A stretch of DNA of 64,000 bases. Origin: JBBQZU01 sp038207425. Lineage in GTDB: Bacteria > Bacteroidota > Bacteroidia > Flavobacteriales_D > Cryomorphaceae. The notes under the pieces are model-generated. The model was not told the origin of the DNA and ran no database searches. It was given only the letters and a program-made list of their open reading frames with translations. The DNA lies in NCBI GenBank assembly GCA_038207425.1, contig JBBQZU010000015.1, positions 31,146-95,145 on the forward strand, written 5' to 3'. Below are positions 36,435-45,545 of this stretch, piece by piece (the stretch's first letter is position 1; every line of letters starts with the position of its first letter). The position numbers and the translations under genes were made by a program.

Positions 36435-37613
36435 TTATGGCAATAGGCGATTGTATAATTCGGCTGTATCAGCAACCAACCTCTGGTAATGGAACTTAGC
36501 CTTTACAAATTCCCAACCTTTAGCGCCTAACTTTGCCCTCATTTCAGGATTGTTGACTAAGGTCAGAAGGTTGTCAATAAATGCCTTTTCATCACCGGGT
36601 TCACTGAGCAGTGCGGTTTCTCCTTCTACTACCACATCTTCAATTCCGCCCACTGCCGTGCTTACTATTGGCCTGCATGCGGCTTGCGCTTCTATAAGGC
36701 TTACAGGGGTGCCTTCATTTTTTGAAGTAAGCGCAATTATATCGGCACCCGCTGTAATGTACTCAACATTCTTAATCCACGATGTGAAGCAAATATCTGT
36801 GTCTGCACCCTTATCACTGCTATATGTGAGGCCCAGTTCCGTGCACAAAGCTTCAAGTGTTCCGCGCATTTCACCATCACCAACGATAAATGCCCTAAAG
36901 CGGTATTTTGCTCTGGATTTAACTTCTCTGATTGCTCTGAGAAAAAGTGCGTGATTCTTAATAGGTACCAGCCGGCCTATAATAGCAATTGCAACATGCT
37001 CATTGCTGAGATTGTGTTCAAGGCGCATGGCCTTGCGGTTTTTTTCGATGCCATCATTGAAGCGGAATAAATCAAAACCAAGAGGTATAACGGCTATTTT
37101 TTCAACATCACATATGCGGTGCTCATTGGCGAGCTCATCTTTTTGTTTGTTGCTTATCGCAATTATTTTGGTGCTTATGCCGGCAAGCTTGCGCTCCATA
37201 TTTTTATAGAAATGTGTGGTAGCCTTTCCGAAATAGGAGTGAAAAACGTGGCCATGAAAGGTATGTACAATCACAGGCACATTCATATTATGCGCGGCAA
37301 GCCGGCCTAACGCACCCGGTTTTGATGCATGGGTATGTACTATGTCGGGTTTGAAATCGGCGATGAGTGCCTTCAATTTTTGATATGCTTTGTAATCGAG
37401 TTGTGGGTTGATGTTGCGACGCATTTCGGGTAGCACATGTGCCGTGAGGCCCAGGTTTTCCAAAATAAATTCTGAACTGTCTTCTGATTCGTCTTTAATT
37501 CCGCCTACGAGCAGGGTTTCAAAACCTTCGGGCATATACCTGGTAAGATATGCAGCGTTATAGGTGGGCCCCCCAAGATTGAACCGATTGATAATTCTGA
37601 GAATTCGGGGCAT
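36435..37613 (-). CDS. Glycosyltransferase family 4 of the export locus
   Basis: GT-B retaining glycosyltransferase. N-terminal acceptor half: MPRILRIINRFNLGGPTYNA, then KPDIVHTHASKPGALGRLAA and VIVHTFHGHVFHSYFGK, a pattern common in WfgS/WbpX-like sugar transferases. Donor half: AIIGRLVPIKNHALFLRA, and ALTSKNEGTPVSLIEAQAACRPIV with the spaced Glu pair. 392 residues. Lies 45 bases after asnB2 and 42 before wza. Sugar unknown. Confidence 0.88.
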   Translation of the reverse strand: MPRILRIINRFNLGGPTYNAAYLTRYMPEGFETLLVGGIKDESEDSSEFILENLGLTAHVLPEMRRNINPQLDYKAYQKLKALIADFKPDIVHTHASKPGALGRLAAHNMNVPVIVHTFHGHVFHSYFGKATTHFYKNMERKLAGISTKIIAISNKQKDELANEHRICDVEKIAVIPLGFDLFRFNDGIEKNRKAMRLEHNLSNEHVAIAIIGRLVPIKNHALFLRAIREVKSRAKYRFRAFIVGDGEMRGTLEALCTELGLTYSSDKGADTDICFTSWIKNVEYITAGADIIALTSKNEGTPVSLIEAQAACRPIVSTAVGGIEDVVVEGETALLSEPGDEKAFIDNLLTLVNNPEMRAKLGAKGWEFVKAKFHYQRLVADTAELYNRLLP

Positions 37614-37658
37614 TACTTAACTAAAGTTGAGGCAAAAGTACCTTTTTTGATTGCGTTA

Positions 37659-39542
37659 TTAATCGGCATTCACATACTTTTTATACCAATGTTGAAATAC
37701 GAGTATTGCCCAAAGTGTATATGGACTATCACCTGGATTTTTACTCTTCACCCTGTTTCTGAGCTGGTGTAGCGCTTCAATTCGAAATATTCCCTGTCGG
37801 GAAATAAAGTCCGCATCAAGGTACGTATCAAGCTGCGGCTTAAGCACCGTGTTCAACCAGTGGCCCAATGGCGCTTCAAAGCCTCTTTTTTTGCGGTCAA
37901 AAGTGCCTGCCGGAAATACATCTGAAAATGCTTTCTTTAAGAGAAGTTTCCCTCCTTGCGGGGTTATTTTTTGATTTGCCGGAAGGCCAAATACGAATTC
38001 TACCAACTGGTGGTCAAGAAATGGTACCCTTACTTCAAGGCCATGGTTCATGCTCATACTATCCACTTTGTAAAGCATATCATTGGGAAGTACAAGCTGA
38101 AAATCAGCAGCCAATACGGAATTAAAATCATTGGTATCCAGGGTTTGGAGCAAGTCGTTTATTACTTTGTGCCTCGTGAAGTCTAGTTTTCCCGGAAGGG
38201 TAAGTTCCCTTACGCTACTTTCAGGAGTAAATGATGCCCATAGATAATACCTTTCGGCAAAATCGAGCCTGATGCCGCGGCTATAGCGCTTCAACTTGCG
38301 CAGTTTGTCAAAAAGTTGGTGCTGACGAGATTCAGGAAGCACCTCAAGCGCTGAACCAAACCCTAGTAATGTAGTGTTTACAAAATCCTTATTTACTGAA
38401 CGCAGCAAGGCCTTGTGTTTATTGTAGCCACCCAGAAGTTCATCAGCCCCGTCGCCGCTAAGGGCTACCTTCACTTCGCCTCGGGTATATTCCGAAAGTA
38501 TATTTACCAAAATGGCCGATGAGTCTGCGAAAGGTTCATCAAATGAGTCGAGCACGTGATGGAGTCGCTCATCTAAATCGCGACTATAAACGGGTATTAC
38601 GTGGTGCTTCGCTCCAAGATGCAAAGCAACTGCCGCTGCATAGCTGCTTTCATCAAAGTATGGCTCATCTGGAAAACCTATGGTGAACGCGGGCAAACTC
38701 GGTTGATGACGATTAGCCAGCAAGGTAATTACTGACGAATCGAGCCCGCCACTTAAAAATGTACCCAGTGGCACATCGGTAACCAGTCTCTTGCGCACAG
38801 ATTCATCAAGCGCCGCTGAAAATGTGGCTACCGGATTCTGCGCTACTTCCTTCTCCTTTTCTGTATGAATGAAATCGTACCATTTTTCAATTTGTATGCC
38901 TGCACTATTCCGAATCAACAGGTGGCCTGGAAGTAGTTTACTCACCCCTTTCAGCATGGTAGCCGGAGCAGGTATATAGCTGAGTTGAAGGTAAGCTGCC
39001 AGACTCTGGAAGTCTATTTGGCGAACTTTAATCATTTCCATCACTGCGCCCAGGGTGCTTGAAAATACTAAGTTATCTGTTGTAGGAGCGTAGTAAAATG
39101 GTTTGATCCCAAAACGGTCGCGGGCAGCAAGCAGCGTATGCGTTTCGCCGTCATAAAATCCAAATGAAAAAAATCCGTTAATTTTTGAGATAAACGCAGC
39201 TCCTTCGTGTATCAGTCCGTAAAGCAGCACTTCGGTATCGCTGCTGGTTACGAACTGTATATTGTAGGTACCGTGAAGGTAGTTCGCCAGTTCTTTATAA
39301 TTGTATACTTCACCGTTGAATACAAGTGCATACCGTCCTGAACAATCCTGCATGGGCTGGTTGCTACGCGCTGAAGTATCGATAATCGACAACCGCGCAT
39401 GACCAAACACTGCCTGATGATATACAAGATGCGCCTGAGCGTCGGGCCCGCGCCGTTGAATAGCTTTGATGGCACGTAGTATACCTTCAACCTCAGGCTC
39501 TCCGCAACGCCCGTTCAACCATATACCTGCTATACCGCACAA
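37659..39542 (-). CDS. asnB: Asparagine synthase-like glutamine amidotransferase 2 (TTG start)
   Basis: Glutamine-hydrolysing asparagine synthase family. Reading back from the domain, the residue before CGIAGIWLNG is encoded by TTG (39542-39540); using it as start gives MCGIAG, which places the catalytic Cys at position 2 as the class II amidotransferase mechanism demands. The open frame to 39590 would bury the Cys internally. Further motifs: YALVFNGEVYNYKELANYL, RDRFGIKPFYYA, PP-loop FLSGGLDSSVITLLA, ALSGDGADELLGGYNKH and RVPFLDHQLVEFVFG. 627 residues. First gene of the nine-gene polysaccharide run, so a role in amidating a surface sugar or linked amino acid is likely (inference). Confidence 0.9.
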   Translation of the reverse strand: MCGIAGIWLNGRCGEPEVEGILRAIKAIQRRGPDAQAHLVYHQAVFGHARLSIIDTSARSNQPMQDCSGRYALVFNGEVYNYKELANYLHGTYNIQFVTSSDTEVLLYGLIHEGAAFISKINGFFSFGFYDGETHTLLAARDRFGIKPFYYAPTTDNLVFSSTLGAVMEMIKVRQIDFQSLAAYLQLSYIPAPATMLKGVSKLLPGHLLIRNSAGIQIEKWYDFIHTEKEKEVAQNPVATFSAALDESVRKRLVTDVPLGTFLSGGLDSSVITLLANRHQPSLPAFTIGFPDEPYFDESSYAAAVALHLGAKHHVIPVYSRDLDERLHHVLDSFDEPFADSSAILVNILSEYTRGEVKVALSGDGADELLGGYNKHKALLRSVNKDFVNTTLLGFGSALEVLPESRQHQLFDKLRKLKRYSRGIRLDFAERYYLWASFTPESSVRELTLPGKLDFTRHKVINDLLQTLDTNDFNSVLAADFQLVLPNDMLYKVDSMSMNHGLEVRVPFLDHQLVEFVFGLPANQKITPQGGKLLLKKAFSDVFPAGTFDRKKRGFEAPLGHWLNTVLKPQLDTYLDADFISRQGIFRIEALHQLRNRVKSKNPGDSPYTLWAILVFQHWYKKYVNAD

Positions 39543-39613
39543 AATTTGTAAAGTTTGGCCTAAATTATACCAAAACATGGTTATTTGCATTGAGTATAGA
39601 TAAACTCCGGAAA

Positions 39614-41065
39614 ATGAATTTAAAGCATGGTCTCTTACTTGCGGTCACGGCAAGCATGTGTGTACTGTCCTTCCGGCAAATAGCCTTTGCTCAGGGCGGA
39701 GCTGCCGATATGGCTCAGCACCCTGATATGAGAGGAGCCACGGTAGGAATGATAGCTTTCGACCTTATTACAGGAGAGGTATTGGACAGCTTTGACGCCA
39801 ATAAGAAAATTTGTCCTGCATCAGTATGGAAAATTGTAACAACGGCGGCTGCACTCGATATTTTGGGCTATGACTTTCGTTTTGCTACTGAACTATCCTA
39901 CAGCGGTACAATCAAAGGGCGCACTTTGCACGGTGATGTGGTAATAACGGGCGGTGGTGATCCATCACTCGGTTCACGCCATATTGGTACTGGTTTCGAA
40001 GCACTGATGAAAACCTGGGTAGGCACCATTCGTGCAGCCGGCATTGATACCATTACAGGTCAAATTATTGGCAACGCTGGCCATTTTCAGGGCGATGGAC
40101 TGCCACGTACCCGCATTTGGGAAGACATGGGCAACTACTATGGCGCTGCCGTTTCTGGATTAAATATTCATGACAATACCTATTTCATTAAATTTCAGGT
40201 GCCTGAAGAGCCCGGACAACCTGCAAAAGTGCTGGGAGTAAAACCTGAAGTACCTGAACTCGAATTGCACAGTGAAGTGTTGGCTGGCGAGAGCCGCGCT
40301 GACCAGGCTTTTATATTCGGAAGTCCTTTTGATGCGCATCGAATAATAAGAGGTACCCTGCCGGCCGGAAGCAGGGAATATGAGATAAAGGGAAGCCTGC
40401 CCGACCCGGCGCTGTTTGCTTCATTTCATCTTATGCAAGCGCTTGCAGCGAGTGGCGCAGTGGTCGGGGCTGGTTGTGCTTCCGAACCATCAACAGTGCG
40501 TGAGCCTGCCACACTAAAGCTTATTCACAGACATCTTTCCCCTTCATTGTCGCAACTTGTAAAGCATACAAATGCTGAAAGCAATAATCTTTATGCAGAA
40601 ACAATGCTACTGCAAATAGGTGTAAAAGAAGGAAACCCAACTATTCAAGGCAGCATCGATGTACTTCACGCACACTATAGCAAAGTATGCAGCGTTAAGA
40701 TCCCTTTTTTCGCCTATGATGGCAGCGGCCTATCGCGATTCACAGCTATAGCACCAGAGCAATTGATGTCTATTCTGATGCACATAAGGCAAAATCATGA
40801 ACTTAAAGCACACTTGCTTGATGTATTGCCGCAAGCCGGCAAAGAAGGTACCATGACCTACTTCGGTAAGAATACCAATCTGCACGGAAACCTTAGGGCA
40901 AAAAGTGGATCGATGGAAGGAGTGCGCGGTTATGCCGGGGTATTTACGGCCTATACCGGAAGGGAATTAGGTTTCGCAGTTTTGGTGAATAACTATTCAA
41001 TCAATGCTGTAGACCTAAGGAAGAAAATTGAAAAGTGGCTACTTGACTTATACGGCCAGTACTAG
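39614..41065 (+). CDS. dacB: D-alanyl-D-alanine carboxypeptidase/endopeptidase (PBP4 type)
   Basis: Periplasmic class C penicillin-binding protein that trims or cleaves peptidoglycan cross-links. The ATG at 39614 gives a signal peptide (MNLKHGLLLAVTASMCVLSF ... AFAQ); the TTG at 39590 is rejected. Active-site motifs: SVWK (about residue 70), SNN (AESNNLYAE, about 322), and KSG (LRAKSGSMEG, about 430). 483 residues, normal for DacB. Divergent from asnB2 with 71 bp between starts; no exact TAnnTTTG found there. Its TAG stop shares CTAG with the convergent TPR gene. Confidence 0.93.
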   Translation: MNLKHGLLLAVTASMCVLSFRQIAFAQGGAADMAQHPDMRGATVGMIAFDLITGEVLDSFDANKKICPASVWKIVTTAAALDILGYDFRFATELSYSGTIKGRTLHGDVVITGGGDPSLGSRHIGTGFEALMKTWVGTIRAAGIDTITGQIIGNAGHFQGDGLPRTRIWEDMGNYYGAAVSGLNIHDNTYFIKFQVPEEPGQPAKVLGVKPEVPELELHSEVLAGESRADQAFIFGSPFDAHRIIRGTLPAGSREYEIKGSLPDPALFASFHLMQALAASGAVVGAGCASEPSTVREPATLKLIHRHLSPSLSQLVKHTNAESNNLYAETMLLQIGVKEGNPTIQGSIDVLHAHYSKVCSVKIPFFAYDGSGLSRFTAIAPEQLMSILMHIRQNHELKAHLLDVLPQAGKEGTMTYFGKNTNLHGNLRAKSGSMEGVRGYAGVFTAYTGRELGFAVLVNNYSINAVDLRKKIEKWLLDLYGQY

Positions 41066-41937
41066 AATGACGCCCTGATAGTTCGGGTTTTGCGTTTGGC
41101 TTCGCGTTCTTGCTTATCCATGCAGTATTTTAGGTGATATTCACGACTTTCTACATCGCCCAATTCAGCAGCCATAGCATAGTTGGCGCACGCATCTTCT
41201 TTGTTGCCTGCAAAGTATAGGGCTTCTGCAATATGGTAGTAGTAATCACTCGGCTTTTCAAGCTTGTTGGCATCTATTTTTTCCAGAATTTCCGCAGCTT
41301 TTGTGTATTGATCTACTTGCAGGTAGATTACCGCCATATTGTACCTGGCCGATTCGAGATTCGGGTCTATTTCCAGCACGGCTTCGTAGTCGCGAAGGGC
41401 ATCGCGGTACTTGCCTAATTCTGAATTTGATGCTGCCCTCATATACAATGCATCTCTGTAGTTTGGTTTGAGCTTTATAGCTTCATTATAATATTTCAGT
41501 GCAGCGCTCACATTGAATTCAAAATAGCGAAGATTGCCCATAAAATAGTGAGCATCCGGGTGGGCTTCGTTAATTTTCAGAGCCTTTTTAAGTAATTTTT
41601 CTGCTTCTTCGGGCTGTTTCAAGTTGAGGTATGCTGCGCCCTGATTGGTATTTAGCACGGCAGATTGTGCATCGAGTCGCTCGGCTTTTTCATATGCCTG
41701 TATCGCAGCTACAAATTTTTCATCTTTCTGAAGGCAATTTCCTCTGATCAACCATATGTCGAATTCATCAGTATTACTCGTTAATAGCTTATCTAATACT
41801 GCCAGCGCTTCTTTATATTTTTCTTCTTCGTATAGCTGTTTGGCCTGATCCAAGAGGGCGGCATTTTGGCCGAAAGCCAATTGTGAAATACTTAATATTA
41901 CTGCAATATAACATAGCCGCATGGCCCATTTACGCAT
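41062..41937 (-). CDS. Exported tetratricopeptide repeat protein
   Basis: Signal peptide ending near LAFGQNAA, then about seven TPR units through residue 270 (for example EALAVLDKLLTSNTDEFDIW, AIQAYEKAERLDAQSAVLN, ALKYYNEAIKLKPNYRDAL, ALRDYEAVLEIDPNLESAR). TPRs mediate protein-protein contacts; the partner is unknown. An internal ATG six codons in (MRLCYIAVIL) is an alternative start. Basic C-terminus (REAKRKTRTIRASF). Stands alone between convergent dacB and the HAD gene. Confidence 0.78.
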   Translation of the reverse strand: MRKWAMRLCYIAVILSISQLAFGQNAALLDQAKQLYEEEKYKEALAVLDKLLTSNTDEFDIWLIRGNCLQKDEKFVAAIQAYEKAERLDAQSAVLNTNQGAAYLNLKQPEEAEKLLKKALKINEAHPDAHYFMGNLRYFEFNVSAALKYYNEAIKLKPNYRDALYMRAASNSELGKYRDALRDYEAVLEIDPNLESARYNMAVIYLQVDQYTKAAEILEKIDANKLEKPSDYYYHIAEALYFAGNKEDACANYAMAAELGDVESREYHLKYCMDKQEREAKRKTRTIRASF

Positions 41938-42011
41938 TTAGCGAATAAAGGTTAAGACTGATTCAGATTTGGTATTGGTAGTGGAAATTGTAGGCAGAGC
42001 AACTTCAATAA

Positions 42012-42659
42012 TTAGTTGAACCACTCGCTATTAAATTCTTCAAGACTTCCAATCACTGCAGTTGCGGCAGCCCATTTTTGATGGTTGAATTCTTCGGGAG
42101 CAGGTACTACGATGGTTTTCATTCGCGCGGCGAGACCGGCGATCATTCCGTGAAACGAATCTTCGAGCACCATACATTGATGAGGTGTCACGCCAAGTTT
42201 ATGCGCTGTATTTATGAATACAGCGGGGTGGGGTTTGCCGAAAGCTTCAAACTGGGCTGAATGGAGCAAATCAAAATGAAGCTTCAATCCGAATCTCTCT
42301 ACAACCCGCTCTATAAGCACCAATGGCGATGATGATGCGATGGCTGTTTTGAGTCCTGCCTTTCGGCAAATATCAATTGCTCTGTGCACACCTGCCAAAG
42401 GTTCTGCTTCGGTAATTATGTAGTGGCTCACGAGGGAGAGTATGCGTTTTTCAACGTCGTGTTTTGATTTTTCACTCCAGGGATATCTGCTGTACCATAA
42501 GTCCATTACTTCATTGAGGCGATAACCCATGGTTTCACGGCAATCATTTTCCGTAAGGGTAAGCCCCACCTCACGGAATGCTTCGATTTCGGCTTTCCGC
42601 CAAAACGGCTCTGAGTCAATCAGCAGCCCGTCCATATCGAAGATCACAGCTTTTATCAT
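42012..42659 (-). CDS. HAD-superfamily sugar phosphatase (HxpB / beta-phosphoglucomutase-like)
   Basis: Phosphatase of HAD subfamily IA. Motif I FDMDGLLIDSEP with nucleophile Asp and acid Asp; motif II IASSSPLVLIE; motif III Lys in FGKPHPAVF; motif IV LEDSFHGMIAGLAA. The cap-region sequence (AEIEAFREVGLTLTENDCRE, MGYRLNEVMDLWYSRYPW) resembles hexitol phosphatase HxpB. 215 residues. Its ATG overlaps the trkH stop (ATGA), so it is translated with the potassium genes although no functional link is obvious. Confidence 0.85.
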   Translation of the reverse strand: MIKAVIFDMDGLLIDSEPFWRKAEIEAFREVGLTLTENDCRETMGYRLNEVMDLWYSRYPWSEKSKHDVEKRILSLVSHYIITEAEPLAGVHRAIDICRKAGLKTAIASSSPLVLIERVVERFGLKLHFDLLHSAQFEAFGKPHPAVFINTAHKLGVTPHQCMVLEDSFHGMIAGLAARMKTIVVPAPEEFNHQKWAAATAVIGSLEEFNSEWFN

Positions 42660-44116
42660 GTGCCTCTCCAGAAGTACCCTGTGAAAATGATGAGCACTGT
42701 GAATATTTCAAGCCTGCCAATTACCATAAGTATACCGAGGGTCCATTTGGCGAAAGCAGGCAAGCCAACATATGAGTATGCAGGCCCTGTTTCATTCAAA
42801 CCCGGGCCAATATTGCCCAGCGAGGTAGCAACGGAGCCCATGGCAGTTACCGCATCAACACCCAATATGGTGAGGAACACGCTGCTTAATCCGAATATGG
42901 TGAGATAAATGATAACAAATGCCAATATATTTCGGGTTACCTCGTGCGGTATGGGCGAGAAATTAAATCGCACAGGAATAATTGCCGAAGGGTGAAGTTG
43001 TCGTTTGAATTCGATAATACTGTTTTTTGCGATAATCAGGTGGCGCACTATTTTCACACCTCCCGCGGTGCTGCCGGCAGATCCGCCTAAGAACATAAGG
43101 GTGAAGAAAATGATAATTGCACCGCCCCCCCAGAGCGTAAAATCGGCAGTGGCAAAACCGGTAGTTGTTATTATGGACACTACTTGAAATGCAGCATACC
43201 TGAAAGCTTCTTCAATATGCAAGCCTTGCCTGAACATGAGAATAAGAGTGACAAGAATTACTGCAAAGCCTGTAAGTGCAGTATAGACTCTGAATTCTTC
43301 ATTGCTCCATACTTTCTTCAGATTGCCTTTGATGGCGATATAAACCAAAACAAAACTGGTGCCCCCTAGGAACATAAAAATGGTAGTGATGTATTCAGTA
43401 TAAGGCGAATTAAAAGCGGCAATACTTGCCTGCCTGGTTGAAAATCCTCCGGTTGACAAGGTAGTAAGCCCGTGATTGATTGCATCAAAAAATCCCATTC
43501 CACCAAACAGCATGAGAAGGATATAGGTGAGTGTAAGACCAATGTAGAGAAACCACAGTCTTTTGGCGGTGTCCTGTATACGGGGCTTTATTTTGTCGGC
43601 GGTAATACCTGGAGCTTCTGCCAAAAAAAGCTGCATTCCGCCGATGCCTAACGATGGAAGAATGCTAATTACGAGTACAATGAATCCCAGTCCGCCAATC
43701 CATTGGGTGAAACTTCTCCAGAAGAGCATGCTTTCGGGCATAGATTCTATATTGTCAAGTATGCTAGCCCCGGTAGTTGTGAAACCTGATATGCTCTCAA
43801 AGAAAGCATTGGTAAAGTTGGGGATTGCACCCGAGATGGTATAAGGTATAGTACCTGAAAGGGCCATTACGAACCAACTTAAGGTTACTATGATATAACC
43901 ATCTCGCTTGCGCACACTTCGTACATCCCGATTTCTGTAAGTTATGCCATAAAGCAGCCCACCAATCAGCAGGCTTATGCCTACGGCTTGAAACCAGCTC
44001 AGCAAAGTGCCATCATCATAATAAATTGCAAATGGTATGCACAATGCCATAAAGCCGGCGTTCAGAGCGAAGATCAACCCCAGAATATTAACAATGCCGA
44101 AAATATTGATCTTCAT
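42656..44116 (-). CDS. trkH: TrkH-type potassium uptake channel subunit
   Basis: Inner-membrane K+ translocating subunit with four pore-like repeats. Selectivity-filter-like segments: SISGFTTTGASIL, HGLTTLSTGGFSTR, SIITTTGFATAD and SLGNIGPGL. About ten to twelve transmembrane helices. 486 residues, standard. The regulatory partner TrkA is directly upstream with four bases between stop and start, giving a two-gene Trk system, followed by the HAD gene. Confidence 0.94.
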   Translation of the reverse strand: MKINIFGIVNILGLIFALNAGFMALCIPFAIYYDDGTLLSWFQAVGISLLIGGLLYGITYRNRDVRSVRKRDGYIIVTLSWFVMALSGTIPYTISGAIPNFTNAFFESISGFTTTGASILDNIESMPESMLFWRSFTQWIGGLGFIVLVISILPSLGIGGMQLFLAEAPGITADKIKPRIQDTAKRLWFLYIGLTLTYILLMLFGGMGFFDAINHGLTTLSTGGFSTRQASIAAFNSPYTEYITTIFMFLGGTSFVLVYIAIKGNLKKVWSNEEFRVYTALTGFAVILVTLILMFRQGLHIEEAFRYAAFQVVSIITTTGFATADFTLWGGGAIIIFFTLMFLGGSAGSTAGGVKIVRHLIIAKNSIIEFKRQLHPSAIIPVRFNFSPIPHEVTRNILAFVIIYLTIFGLSSVFLTILGVDAVTAMGSVATSLGNIGPGLNETGPAYSYVGLPAFAKWTLGILMVIGRLEIFTVLIIFTGYFWRGT

Positions 44117-44120
44117 TTCT

Positions 44121-45461
44121 TTACTTGAACAATGACTCTACCTTGTGGATGCAGCCAAGCTTTGAAAGCACTACCACGTGGTCGCGCTCCTGGAATGACA
44201 ACTCAGGCGTGGGAATAAAACCCGTTTCATTTCTGATTATACCCCCAAGGATTGCGCCTTTGGGCAGCTCGAGCTGCCGGGTGGTTTTGCCAAGCATTTT
44301 TGATGCCGCTGTCAATTCAAATTCTAGTACTTCCACATCGGCGCCGTGAAGACTGGTGAGTGAAAGTATTTCGCCCTGGCGAATATATCGGAAAATGAAG
44401 TTGGCAGCAATAAGCTTTTTGTTAATCAAGGTATCCACTCCAATACTTTGACTAAGGTGTATGTAATCAATGTTTTCAACGAGCGCAATTGTTTTTTTTA
44501 CCCCATGGTTTTTTGCCACCAGGCTTGTAATGATATTGGTTTCGCTGTTGCTCGTTACCGCGATGAAAGCGTCCATTTCAGAAAGATTTTCTTCTTCCAG
44601 TGCATCTACATTGCGGCCGTCAGCATTGATCACGAGCGTGTCGGGAAGCTGCTCGGCCAGTTCGAGACATCGAGCTTTGTCGGGCTCTACAAGTTTTACA
44701 CGGTAACGTTTGCTAAGCGATTTTGCAGCGTGAAATCCCACAGAGCTGCCACCAAGTATCATTAGGTTCTTAATTTCCATGCGTTCTTTGCTGAAAGCTT
44801 CAAGAACGCTGGTTATACCTTCGTTATTGGCAACAAAGTAGGCATGGTCATTCACAGTGAATGAAGTGTCGTTTCGGGGTATGATGGTTTCGTTATTGCG
44901 AAGTATCGCAACTGTGATAAATGAGTTCTCTTCATTTGTCTGCTGAAGGTCAGCCACCGTCTTACCAGCTATAGCGCTGTCTGGTTCTACCTTAATACCT
45001 ATCAGTGATAGTTTTCCCTTGTCAAATTCTATAAAATCGGTGAGGGCCGATTCCTTGCAGAGTCTCTTTATTTCGCGTGCAGCCAACGATGCAGGCGATA
45101 TCAGCTCATCTATACCAAGATTGCTTAAATCCAGCTTTTCACGGCTCATCAAAAACTCCACATTCGTAATTCTGGCCACAGTTTTCTTGCTACCAAGGTG
45201 TTTGGCCATGATGCAGGTGGTAAGGTTGGCATCTTCGCTATTGGTAACCCCTATAACCAGATCAGAGCGCTGCACTTCAGCATTGCTGAGGGTATTTATT
45301 GATGTGCTGCTGCCGTTGATTACTTGTACATCCAGATGGTTGGATATATGGTTAAGGCGGTCTGCGTCGGTATCAATAACGGTAATGTCGTGACCTTCGA
45401 GTGTAAGCAACTTGGCAAGATGAAATCCTACTTCACCGGCCCCTGCTATAATGATTTTCAT
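44121..45461 (-). CDS. trkA: TrkA, NAD-binding regulatory subunit of potassium uptake
   Basis: Cytoplasmic gating ring protein of the Trk system. Two RCK modules, each with an N-terminal Rossmann fold (MKIIIAGAGEVGFHLAKLL and NLMILGGSSVGFHAAKSLSK) and a RCK_C domain. Acidic ribose-binding ends (DITVIDTDADRL, RVKLVEPDKARC) fit NAD(H) binding. 446 residues. In the second module GxGxxG is relaxed to GGSSVG, as often seen. Preceded by a TATATTTG promoter element. Confidence 0.94.
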   Translation of the reverse strand: MKIIIAGAGEVGFHLAKLLTLEGHDITVIDTDADRLNHISNHLDVQVINGSSTSINTLSNAEVQRSDLVIGVTNSEDANLTTCIMAKHLGSKKTVARITNVEFLMSREKLDLSNLGIDELISPASLAAREIKRLCKESALTDFIEFDKGKLSLIGIKVEPDSAIAGKTVADLQQTNEENSFITVAILRNNETIIPRNDTSFTVNDHAYFVANNEGITSVLEAFSKERMEIKNLMILGGSSVGFHAAKSLSKRYRVKLVEPDKARCLELAEQLPDTLVINADGRNVDALEEENLSEMDAFIAVTSNSETNIITSLVAKNHGVKKTIALVENIDYIHLSQSIGVDTLINKKLIAANFIFRYIRQGEILSLTSLHGADVEVLEFELTAASKMLGKTTRQLELPKGAILGGIIRNETGFIPTPELSFQERDHVVVLSKLGCIHKVESLFK

Positions 45462-45487
45462 TTACGTATTTGGAACGTTTGGATCGG

Positions 45488-45495
45488 CAAATATA
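45488..45495 (-). promoter_or_regulatory. Probable -7 element of the trkA-trkH-HAD operon
   Basis: Minus strand reads TATATTTG, an exact TAnnTTTG match, 26 bases before the trkA ATG. The nearest TTG upstream (45522-45520) is 24 bases away, longer than the usual 19-20, so the -33 half is doubtful. Confidence 0.5.
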
Positions 45496-45545
45496 TGTAG
45501 AAGGTACGAATACATTCGCCAATATTTCACAGAGCAATTGGTGTG

